Assembly (NCBI GenBank): GCA_035716025.1
Contig: DASTKH010000018.1
Location: 1 to 64,000, forward strand
Reading direction: 5' to 3'
DNA length: 64,000 nucleotides
Origin: JADGHE01 sp035716025
GTDB lineage: Bacteria > Pseudomonadota > Alphaproteobacteria > Rhizobiales > Xanthobacteraceae
Below, one piece after another: positions 26,890 through 33,352 of this stretch (positions are counted from its first letter, which is position 1; every line of letters begins with the position of its first letter). The translations under genes and the position numbers were made by a program. The notes below the pieces were generated by a model. That model made no database searches, was not told the origin of the DNA, and worked only from the letters and a program-made list of their open reading frames with translations.

Positions 26890-28317
26890 CTAATCCTTAA
26901 GGGCCAGGCAGGCGATATCGTTCCGCTTGAGGTATTTGCAGGCAGCCTCCGCCGATTCCCGGTCGAGGCCGGCAAAGCGCGCGCGATAAAGCGTCGTATC
27001 CCGCTTGACGACCGGCATCGTGAAAGGCTCGGCCGATGCCAGGATCGACTTCGCGACGCTCTGCACCTCCTTGAGGCGATCGCGTGCGACCGACTCGTCC
27101 GGAAACGCGCCGACCTGGATCATCCAGCCGCCGCGGGTCGCGGACGTGTGCTCCGGGGCGCCCTGCTCTTCCCGCTCCGCGAACTCGGCCACTTTCGCAC
27201 CGCGCGGATTGCGCTTGACGGCGATGGTCCGCACAAGGATCGGCTTGATGGGCTCGGCGGATCCGGCCTGCACGCGCGCCTTGCCGCGCGGACGCGCGAC
27301 CGGCGGAGGAAGATCCACGCCGCGCGAGGACACGTCGGCTCCGGCATCCGCAACCGGATCGGCCGAGGCCACGGCGACCGGCTCCTCGCGTTCGCGTCGC
27401 GGCGGGCGCTGAGGTGCGATTTCGGCGACGGGCGGCGCGGTCCGTCGCACGGATGCGATCTCGACATTGGACTCGAGCAGATCGCGCATCCGGGCATCCC
27501 GGCTACGGGCCGAGGAGCCGCCGATCACGACAGCGATCAGGTGTCGCCCGTCTCGCCGCAGCGAGGCGACGAGATTGAATCCCGACGCGCGGATATATCC
27601 GGTCTTGATGCCGTCCACGCCGTCCACCCGGCCAAGCAGGTGGTTGTGATTGCGCATGTGACGCCCGTGATAGGTGAACACGCGGGTCGAAAAGTACCGA
27701 TAGTACTGGGGAAACCGCTCCTGGATGGCGCGACCCAGGATGGCTTGCTCGCGCGCTGTCGTCACCTGATCCTCATCGGGCAGACCCGACGCGTTGACAT
27801 AGACCGTCTTCTCCATGCCGAGGGCGCGCGCCTTACGGGTCATCATGCGCGCGAATTCCCGCTCGGTGCCGCCGATCGCCTCCGCCACGACGACGGCCAC
27901 GTCGTTGGCCGATTTCGTCACCAGGGCCTTGATCGCGTCTTCGACCTCGATGGTTTCGCCCGGCCGCAAGCCGAGCTTGGAGGGCGCCTGCGCGGCGGCG
28001 TGGGCCGAGACCGGCAATTCGGTGTCGAGCTTCAGCTTGCCGGCTTCGAGCCGCTCGAAGAGCAGGTACAGCGTCATGATCTTGGTAATTGAAGCCGGAT
28101 GCCGCAAGCTGTCGGCGTTCTTCGCATGGAGGACGCGGCCCGAATTCGCATCGACGACGATCGCGGCGTAAGGCGGCTGATAAGCGTGCCGTTTCCGGCG
28201 TCCTCTGGCGTCCGCCGGGTCCGAACCGATGGCAATGACGGCAATTGCTGTGGCGAGGGCAAACAAACCCCAACGAAGCCCGAACCGAGCTTCGGTCGAC
28301 GCGCCGTTCATGTCCAC
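26890..28317 (-). CDS. D-alanyl-D-alanine carboxypeptidase with C-terminal SPOR domain
   Basis: Periplasmic penicillin-binding protein of 475 residues trimming the terminal D-Ala of peptidoglycan side chains. A signal peptide or anchor lies at about residues 14-36. The S11 peptidase motifs are SITK, SAN and KTG (DGIKTGYI). After a disordered, basic, Pro-rich linker comes a SPOR domain (WMIQVGAFPDESVARDRL ... YRARFAGLDRESAEAACKYLK) that binds denuded glycan strands and recruits proteins to division sites. The start could be ATG 28317 or the one six bases further in. The fusion with SPOR is common in Rhizobiales. Confidence 0.9.
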   Translation of the reverse strand: MDMNGASTEARFGLRWGLFALATAIAVIAIGSDPADARGRRKRHAYQPPYAAIVVDANSGRVLHAKNADSLRHPASITKIMTLYLLFERLEAGKLKLDTELPVSAHAAAQAPSKLGLRPGETIEVEDAIKALVTKSANDVAVVVAEAIGGTEREFARMMTRKARALGMEKTVYVNASGLPDEDQVTTAREQAILGRAIQERFPQYYRYFSTRVFTYHGRHMRNHNHLLGRVDGVDGIKTGYIRASGFNLVASLRRDGRHLIAVVIGGSSARSRDARMRDLLESNVEIASVRRTAPPVAEIAPQRPPRREREEPVAVASADPVADAGADVSSRGVDLPPPVARPRGKARVQAGSAEPIKPILVRTIAVKRNPRGAKVAEFAEREEQGAPEHTSATRGGWMIQVGAFPDESVARDRLKEVQSVAKSILASAEPFTMPVVKRDTTLYRARFAGLDRESAEAACKYLKRNDIACLALKD

Positions 28318-28562
28318 CTAATCCCCTCGATCGAGGCGCTGCCGACGCCTCACGTCCCTGTTCTCGGCGAATTCACCTTTGCTGGCTCAAGCCGAAAGGG
28401 CGTGGTGCCGCCCGCACCGGCTCTTGGCGCGCCCCGCAAGGCTGCCCGTGGCGCTGCCATGCCGATTGAAGCCATGCCAGCAAGACCGTCCGGAAAGGTA
28501 GCGGCGGCGCAGTTGCCAAACGGTTAAGCCTGCCCAATGGGGCAAGAATATGCATCTCATGG

Positions 28563-28571
28563 TGCGTTGCA
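28563..28571. promoter_or_regulatory. TGC-N3-GCA palindrome upstream of phasin -35
   Basis: TGCGTTGCA. It matches the TGC-rich palindromes bound by PhaR-type repressors upstream of phasin genes in other Alphaproteobacteria. Its centre is 31 bases, about three helical turns, from the second copy at 28594-28602. Confidence 0.45.
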
Positions 28572-28581
28572 GCATATTTCC

Positions 28582-28609
28582 TTGACTGTTTTGTGCGGCG
28601 CACTATGTA
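28582..28609 (+). promoter_or_regulatory. Predicted sigma-70 promoter of the phasin gene
   Basis: TTGACT at 28582-28587, a 16-base spacer, and TATGTA at 28604-28609. Both boxes match the consensus well, an unusually clear promoter for this GC-rich sequence. A start site near 28616 would give a leader of about 40 bases. Confidence 0.65.
28594..28602. promoter_or_regulatory. TGC-N3-GCA palindrome between -35 and -10 of the phasin promoter
   Basis: TGCGGCGCA, extended to the 11-base palindrome GTGC-GGC-GCAC. Its place between the promoter boxes is the classic position for a repressor operator; a PhaR-like protein is the obvious candidate by family knowledge. Confidence 0.5.
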
Positions 28610-28656
28610 ACCCCGACGGTTCTCGACCGCCTCGCCTTGGCGCCGAGAAGAAGGGG

Positions 28657-29001
28657 ATGGTCATGGTGCAGACGTTCGATGAACTGCAGAAACTTGGCAA
28701 GGAAGGTTTCGACGCCGCGCTTGAATCCTTTGCGGCCGGCTCGAAGGGCACACAGCTCTTCCTAGGCGAATGCGCCGACTACGCCCGCCGCTCCTTCGAG
28801 CAAGGGTCGAGCGCTTTCGAGAAGCTGGCGGGGATCCGCACTCCGGAGCAGGCCGCCTGGGTTCATGGCGAGCTTGCGCGCGATGCGTTCGCGGACTTCG
28901 TCGCTCAAACGAAACGCTTCGGCGAGCTGTGGGCGAGTGTCGCGCGGCAGGCCTACGCGCCGATCGAGAGTTACATCGGCAAGCTGACGCCCCAGCGCTG
29001 A
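28657..29001 (+). CDS. Phasin family protein
   Basis: Small amphipathic helical protein of 114 residues that coats polyhydroxyalkanoate granules. The phasin_2-type pattern is visible: FDELQKLGKEGFDAALESFAAGSKGTQLF, ADYARRSFEQGSSAFEKLAGIRTPEQAAWVHGELARDAF, and WASVARQAYAPIESYIGK. There is no signal peptide. Start may be ATG 28657 or ATG 28663; GAAGAAGGGG precedes both. The promoter with two putative operators suggests control by granule status through a PhaR-like repressor. It implies the organism stores PHA, although no synthase gene is in the window. Confidence 0.88.
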   Translation: MVMVQTFDELQKLGKEGFDAALESFAAGSKGTQLFLGECADYARRSFEQGSSAFEKLAGIRTPEQAAWVHGELARDAFADFVAQTKRFGELWASVARQAYAPIESYIGKLTPQR

Positions 29002-29062
29002 GCGCGCGGGATATCTGTCAGCCCTCGGGCCGGAAGGCGGGTCGCGCCCTCGCAAGACCCGA

Positions 29063-29575
29063 TCAGCCGTCCGCCTCTGCGCTTGCGCGCTTGCCTGCGT
29101 CCGACGTGCCGTGATGCGAAGCATGCGCGGGGCTTTCCCGCGATGCGCGGCGGGCGGCGAGGGAGTCGAGGGCCAGATCCGCGCGCCGGCGACACTCTTC
29201 GTGAAGCTGCTGCAGTTCCTCGTCCGTCATTTCCTCCGCGACGGCGAAGCGGTCTTCCGCGCCCCGCATCGACAGAATCAGCTCCGCGAGCTTGAGCTGG
29301 ATCGCCATCGTGTCCCGGTTCTGGGTGTTCTGGATCAAGAAGACCATCAGAAACGTCACGATCGTGGTGCCCGTATTGATCACGAGCTGCCAAGTGTCGC
29401 TGAAATCGAAGAAGGGACCGAGCGCAGCCCATACCACGACCAACGCCACCGCGGCCCCGAAGGTTATGGGCTTGCCGGAAACGATCGCGATCTGCCGCGC
29501 GACATGGCCGAACCACTCCTGGGCGTGGTGATTGGGGCTGGAGCCGCGTTGGGGAGAGGTCGGGGGATGGTTCAT
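29063..29575 (-). CDS. Low-affinity iron permease family protein
   Basis: Inner-membrane protein of 170 residues in the Fet4-like low-affinity iron permease family (bacterial short form). Two membrane helices are visible, KPITFGAAVALVVVWAALGPFFDF and INTGTTIVTFLMVFLIQNTQNRDT, the latter being the family hallmark, followed by a cytosolic KLAELILSMRGAEDRFAVAEEMTDEEL helix and a polar tail. Whether such short proteins transport iron is not established. Convergent with the phasin gene. Confidence 0.87.
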   Translation of the reverse strand: MNHPPTSPQRGSSPNHHAQEWFGHVARQIAIVSGKPITFGAAVALVVVWAALGPFFDFSDTWQLVINTGTTIVTFLMVFLIQNTQNRDTMAIQLKLAELILSMRGAEDRFAVAEEMTDEELQQLHEECRRRADLALDSLAARRASRESPAHASHHGTSDAGKRASAEADG

Positions 29576-29628
29576 GGGCGGAATTTCGGCCGGGCAAAGT
29601 CAACCCCGGCCGGCCATTCCGGTTCCCC

Positions 29629-29655
29629 AAAGGAAAAGGGGGCCTTGCGGCCCCC
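29629..29655 (-). terminator. Intrinsic terminator of the first VWA gene
   Basis: Read on the minus strand: GGGGGCC-GCAA-GGCCCCC followed by TTTTCCTTT. A seven-pair all-GC stem, tetraloop and T-rich tail 25 bases after the stop at 29681 make this the clearest intrinsic terminator in the window. Confidence 0.8.
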
Positions 29656-29680
29656 GCAGGTTCCTCGCAGAGACGAGTGC

Positions 29681-31048
29681 CTATTTCGCGATGCGGAGCT
29701 TCGCCAGATCGGTGCCGATCTGATTGAACGTGCTGACGAGTTGAGTGGCCGAAGTCAGCCCGAAATACATCTCCGATTTGCTCGCGCAGCTTTGCAGGAG
29801 CGCGGCGTTACCTTCCATCACCAGCACGGTGTAGATGGTGATTCCGGCGGCCTTCACGTTGTCGCAGGCCTTCTTCGTGCGTGCGTCAATCGTACTCTGG
29901 CTGCTCGACCAGCGGTTCTGCGTGTTGTCGCCGTCCGTCAGCAGAATGATGATCTGCTGCACGTCCGATTCCGGTTGAGGCGCGCTGAACGGCGCGAGGG
30001 GGGACAGAGTCTGCCAGGCGAGCGCCAGCCCGATCGTGATGTTCGTATTGCCGGCCGGCTGCATGGCGTCGACTTTCTGGTTCAGCGCGGCCCAGTCATA
30101 GGTGAGCGGCATCAGTGCGGTCGGGCATGCCGAATACTGCTCCGGGACGAATTTCGTCGCATTGTCCGTCGCGACCGGCGTCGTGTTCTTCACGTCGTGA
30201 TCCTGGTCGCGGTCGGTGATGCAGCCGTTCCAGGTGCTGTGGTTCGCCGGCGTCCAGACGCCGTTGACGGTCTGTTTCGGAACGAACTTCGTGCCGTCCC
30301 AGCAGTAATTGCCCAAACAGAACAGGCCGGTCGAGACCGTCGTCGTCGCACTTTCACATTCGTCTTTCGATTTCTTTCCGGAGATGGAGCAAGTGCCGTT
30401 CTTCTTCTCCCATTCCGTCCAGTTCAACCACGGCTCATTGTAATAGCCGTTGCCCATGTTCACGTCCTTGGCGAAGGGCACGATCGACACCTGCACGTCG
30501 CCGGGAGTGGTGGCCGCGTTCTGCAGGATGGTGAGCAGGTTCTTGGTCGCGGATTTGAGCGCCGGCATTTTGCCGGCACTTGCCATGGACCCGGTATTGT
30601 CGAGCGCGAGCGCGACCCGCAGCTTCGTCGAGCCCCATTTGACCGTCGACGAGCTGTTGAACGGGAGCTCGGGAATTCCCAACAGCTTCGTGAAGCTCGT
30701 CGGCATTTTTCCCGACCCGTTGACGATCAAGGTGGATCCGCCTTCGGTCGTGTGAGACGCCGTGACGGTGACGCCCACGGCTTCGGAATTCTTGAACAAG
30801 GCGTTGAAATAGGCGGTCGCTTTGGAGGTCAGCTGCTCGTCGGTCTGCCCTGCCGATTCCTTGGAAAGCATCAGCGCCGTTGCATCGAGCGCATCCTGCA
30901 TTTCGGTACGCACCGAGCTCGCACGGCTGAAATCGACCGCCGCCCCGACGAAGGCGACGATCGGAACAAGCGCGATACCGAACATCGGCGCGATGTTCCC
31001 CCTCCGGTCCCTGAGGAACCGCTCTACGCAACACCACACACGGGACAT
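29681..31048 (-). CDS. TadG-like VWA protein, copy A
   Basis: Extracytoplasmic protein of 455 residues anchored by an N-terminal helix in a TadE/TadG-like context: FLRDRRGNIAPMFGIALVPIVAFVGAAVDFSRAS. A von Willebrand A domain follows, with MIDAS motif DNTGSM near residue 160 and LLTDGDNTQNRW near 395. Cysteines are frequent, including a segment CLGNYC absent from copy B. It is a close paralogue of the next gene upstream (copy B), about two thirds identical by eye. Start ATG 31048 is supported by GGATGGAAGGG and because it puts the shared upstream box at the same distance (71 bases) in both copies. No tad pilus genes lie nearby, so its partner is unknown. Confidence 0.83.
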   Translation of the reverse strand: MSRVWCCVERFLRDRRGNIAPMFGIALVPIVAFVGAAVDFSRASSVRTEMQDALDATALMLSKESAGQTDEQLTSKATAYFNALFKNSEAVGVTVTASHTTEGGSTLIVNGSGKMPTSFTKLLGIPELPFNSSSTVKWGSTKLRVALALDNTGSMASAGKMPALKSATKNLLTILQNAATTPGDVQVSIVPFAKDVNMGNGYYNEPWLNWTEWEKKNGTCSISGKKSKDECESATTTVSTGLFCLGNYCWDGTKFVPKQTVNGVWTPANHSTWNGCITDRDQDHDVKNTTPVATDNATKFVPEQYSACPTALMPLTYDWAALNQKVDAMQPAGNTNITIGLALAWQTLSPLAPFSAPQPESDVQQIIILLTDGDNTQNRWSSSQSTIDARTKKACDNVKAAGITIYTVLVMEGNAALLQSCASKSEMYFGLTSATQLVSTFNQIGTDLAKLRIAK

Positions 31049-31118
31049 GGCAAAAGCCCTTCCATCAGGCACACTGCCGAGAAGTGTGACAGAGAGACGT
31101 TTCCCGCCGCCTGCCCGC

Positions 31119-31140
31119 TTCGTTCAAATTTTCAGCGTTT
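31119..31140 (-). promoter_or_regulatory. Conserved upstream box of VWA copy A
   Basis: 22-base element agreeing at 18 positions with the box at 32548-32569. Read on the gene strand the shared core is GCTGA-N-AATTTGA-N-CGAA. Its near edge is exactly 71 bases from the start codon in both copies. It may contain a promoter element or an activator site. Confidence 0.55.
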
Positions 31141-31166
31141 CCGGAACCGTTCCGAAACCGCGAGGG

Positions 31167-31192
31167 CGGGAGGGCGCCGCCCCGCCTTCCCG
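31167..31192 (-). terminator. Hairpin after VWA copy B
   Basis: CGGGAGGGCG at 31167-31176 pairs with CGCCTTCCCG at 31183-31192 with a single G:U-type mismatch. It lies 14 bases after the copy B stop and before the copy A upstream box, so it probably separates the two transcription units, but it has only a short T-poor tail. Confidence 0.45.
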
Positions 31193-31205
31193 TGCGGCGG
31201 GCCGG

Positions 31206-32477
31206 CTATTGAGCAATTCGCAGCTTGGAGATTTCGGTGCCGATCTGGTTGAAGGTGCTGACGAGTTGATTGGCGGAAGTCAGGCCGAAATACATCTCCG
31301 GCTTGCTCGCGCAGTTCTTCAGCAACGAGGCATTTCCGTCCATCACCAGAACGGTGTAGATCGTGATGCCGGCGGCCTTGACATTGTCGCAGGCCTTCTT
31401 GGTGCGGGCATCGATGGCGCTCTGGCTGCCGGACCAGCGGTTTTCCGTGTTGTCGCCGTCCGTCAGCAGGATGATCACCTGCTGCACATCGGAGGGAGGC
31501 GGCGTCACGTTCATCGGGGAGCCCGGAGTGAGGGTTTGCCATGCCCACGCCAGCCCGATGGTGATGTTCGTATTGCCGGTGGGGGTCATATCCTCGACCT
31601 TCTTGTTCAGCGCGCTCCAGTCATAGGTGAGCGGCAAGAGCTGAACGGGGCAGTCCGCGTACTGCTCCGGCAGGAACTTGGTCGTATCGTCGGTCAGGAC
31701 CGGATTGGTGTTCTTGACGTCGTGATCCTGGTCGCGGTCGGTCACGCAGCCGTTCCAGGTCGAGTGTTTGGCCGGCGTCCAGGTCCCATCGTTCTTTATG
31801 CACTTGTTCTTGTTCCCGTACTTTTTGATGCTGCAGGTTCCTTCCGCATTGTCCCACGCAGACCAGTCCAGCCAATTGGCCGTGTGGTTGTCCGGGCCGA
31901 CATTCACGTCTTTGGCAAACGGCACGATCGAGACCTGCACGTCTCCGGCGTTCTTGGCCGCACCCTGGAGGATCGCGAGCAGGCTTTTGGTCGCCGACTT
32001 GAGCGCCGGCATCTTGCCGGCGCTCGCCATCGAACCGGTGTTGTCCAGAGCCAGGGCGACCCGCAGTTTCGTCGAGCCCCACTTCACGGTGGCGGAACTC
32101 GCAATGCCCATTTCCGCGAGGCCGATAAGCTTGGTGAAGCTGGTTTCGATCTTTCCGCTCCCGCTCACGGTCAGGGCTTGGCCGTTCGTGGTCGTTTGAC
32201 TGGCCTTGATGGTGACGCTCTGCGCCTCCGGCCGCTTGAACAGGGCGCGGAAATAGGCGTCCGCCTTGGAGGTCAGCTGGTCGTCGGTCTGGCCGGTCGA
32301 TTCCTTGGACAGCATCAGGGCCGTGGCATCGAGGGCGCTCTGCAGTTCCGCGCGCGCCGCGCTGGCGCGGCTGTAGTCGATCGCCGCCCCCACGAGACCG
32401 ATGATGGGGACGATGGCAAGCGCAAAAATCGGGGCCACATTGCCCCGTCGATCCCGCAGGAACTCCAGCACGCACAT
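31206..32477 (-). CDS. TadG-like VWA protein, copy B
   Basis: Paralogue of the preceding entry, 423 residues. It begins CVLEFLRDRRGNVAPIFALAIVPIIGLVGAAIDYSRAS, the TadE/TadG-like N-terminal helix that keeps the rest outside the cytoplasm. The VWA domain shows DNTGSM and LLTDGDNTENRW, and DRDQDHDVKNT is shared with copy A. Compared with copy A it lacks an insert of about 27 residues with three cysteines. Start ATG 32475-32477 is preceded by GGATGGAGCGAGG. Each copy has its own upstream box and hairpin, so they are separate units. Possible roles are surface adhesion or pilus assembly; the sequence alone does not decide. Confidence 0.83.
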   Translation of the reverse strand: MCVLEFLRDRRGNVAPIFALAIVPIIGLVGAAIDYSRASAARAELQSALDATALMLSKESTGQTDDQLTSKADAYFRALFKRPEAQSVTIKASQTTTNGQALTVSGSGKIETSFTKLIGLAEMGIASSATVKWGSTKLRVALALDNTGSMASAGKMPALKSATKSLLAILQGAAKNAGDVQVSIVPFAKDVNVGPDNHTANWLDWSAWDNAEGTCSIKKYGNKNKCIKNDGTWTPAKHSTWNGCVTDRDQDHDVKNTNPVLTDDTTKFLPEQYADCPVQLLPLTYDWSALNKKVEDMTPTGNTNITIGLAWAWQTLTPGSPMNVTPPPSDVQQVIILLTDGDNTENRWSGSQSAIDARTKKACDNVKAAGITIYTVLVMDGNASLLKNCASKPEMYFGLTSANQLVSTFNQIGTEISKLRIAQ

Positions 32478-32547
32478 GGGACGCGACCTCGCTCCATCCT
32501 GGTTGAATCAAAATTTAGAAGACAGAGATTGCGGTCGGCCTGAGAAA

Positions 32548-32569
32548 TTCGCTCAAATTGTCAGCAATT
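32548..32569 (-). promoter_or_regulatory. Conserved upstream box of VWA copy B
   Basis: Counterpart of the box at 31119-31140, with the same 71-base distance to the start codon. The bases between box and start are less similar apart from GGATGGA near the ribosome-binding site, which argues that the box is under selection. Confidence 0.55.
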
Positions 32570-32942
32570 GGCGGCTGAGGGGTGGCGGGGCAGGGGGAAG
32601 GCCGATCGGCCCCCGCCCGTCGGCCTCGCCCCGCCCCACCGCCCCCCGCTCCTTCCGGAGGAATTGACGAGGCGCGACGGATGACCTTCAATTTTCGTGG
32701 AGTCGGAGGCACGGAGTCGGGCGGCCGGATCGGGCCGGCGATTGCCGTTGGGTTGAGGCGCCCGGAATGCGGCCCGTCGGGGGCAGCCGTTCAGAACTCG
32801 GCGCTCCGACTGGAACGGACCCTGTCGGATCACTATTATGAGTGTGTTCGTCCTCGTCGCACAGCGCCGCGGCACGAGCCTGGACCACCGGCGGCCTGTG
32901 CGCCGCAGCGACATGACCGACCCGCTTAGGACGATGCCGACC
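32570..32942. other. Divergent intergenic region between VWA copy B and clpS
   Basis: Very GC-rich stretch with no credible gene. TATTAT at 32834-32839 could be a -10 box for clpS-clpA, though no good -35 stands 17 bases upstream; if used, it would exclude the ATG at 32838 as clpS start. Confidence 0.35.
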
Positions 32943-33311
32943 ATGTCCCCCACGCCCGCCGAAAGACAGCCTCGGCTCGGCGACGAGGATCGTCGACGCC
33001 GGGGCGACAACGGGTCGCCGGGTACGGCGATCATCACCAAGACCCGGCCGCAGACGAAGCGGCCAAGCCTGTATCGGGTCTTGCTCCTCAACGACGACTA
33101 CACGCCGATGGAGTTCGTCGTTCACGTGCTGGAGCGCTTCTTCAACAAGGACCGGGAGACCGCGACGCGGATCATGCTCCACGTCCACCAGCACGGGGTC
33201 GGCGAGTGCGGCGTTTTCACCTACGAGGTGGCGGAGACCAAAGTGACGCAGGTCATGGACTTCGCCCGTAAACACCAGCATCCTCTGCAGTGCGTGATGG
33301 AAAAAAAGTAG
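32943..33311 (+). CDS. clpS: ATP-dependent Clp protease adaptor ClpS (ClpS1)
   Basis: Adaptor of 122 residues that binds N-degron substrates (N-terminal Leu, Phe, Tyr, Trp) and hands them to ClpAP. The ligand-pocket signature LLNDDYTPMEFVVHVLE is present with the gatekeeper Met, and MLHVHQHGVGECG supplies the second pocket wall. The flexible N-terminal extension is longer than in E. coli. In-frame starts exist at 32838, 32913, 32934 and 32943; I use 32943 as the most conservative, with AGGA 12 bases upstream. It lies 41 bases before clpA and is surely cotranscribed. Confidence 0.92.
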   Translation: MSPTPAERQPRLGDEDRRRRGDNGSPGTAIITKTRPQTKRPSLYRVLLLNDDYTPMEFVVHVLERFFNKDRETATRIMLHVHQHGVGECGVFTYEVAETKVTQVMDFARKHQHPLQCVMEKK

Positions 33312-33352
33312 AAATCGCGGAACTGCACCCGGGAAGAAAAGAAGAACCCGAA

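Larger units (their letters stand above)
28318..28656. other. Divergent intergenic region before the phasin gene
   Basis: 339 bases between divergent genes. The right part contains the phasin promoter described separately. In the left part I see no gene and no clear promoter for the carboxypeptidase. Confidence 0.5.

Noticed and set aside
29111..32543. Very long plus-strand open frames opposite the two VWA genes
   Set aside because: They are antisense shadows caused by high GC and biased third positions. The minus-strand proteins have recognisable domains and ribosome-binding sites.
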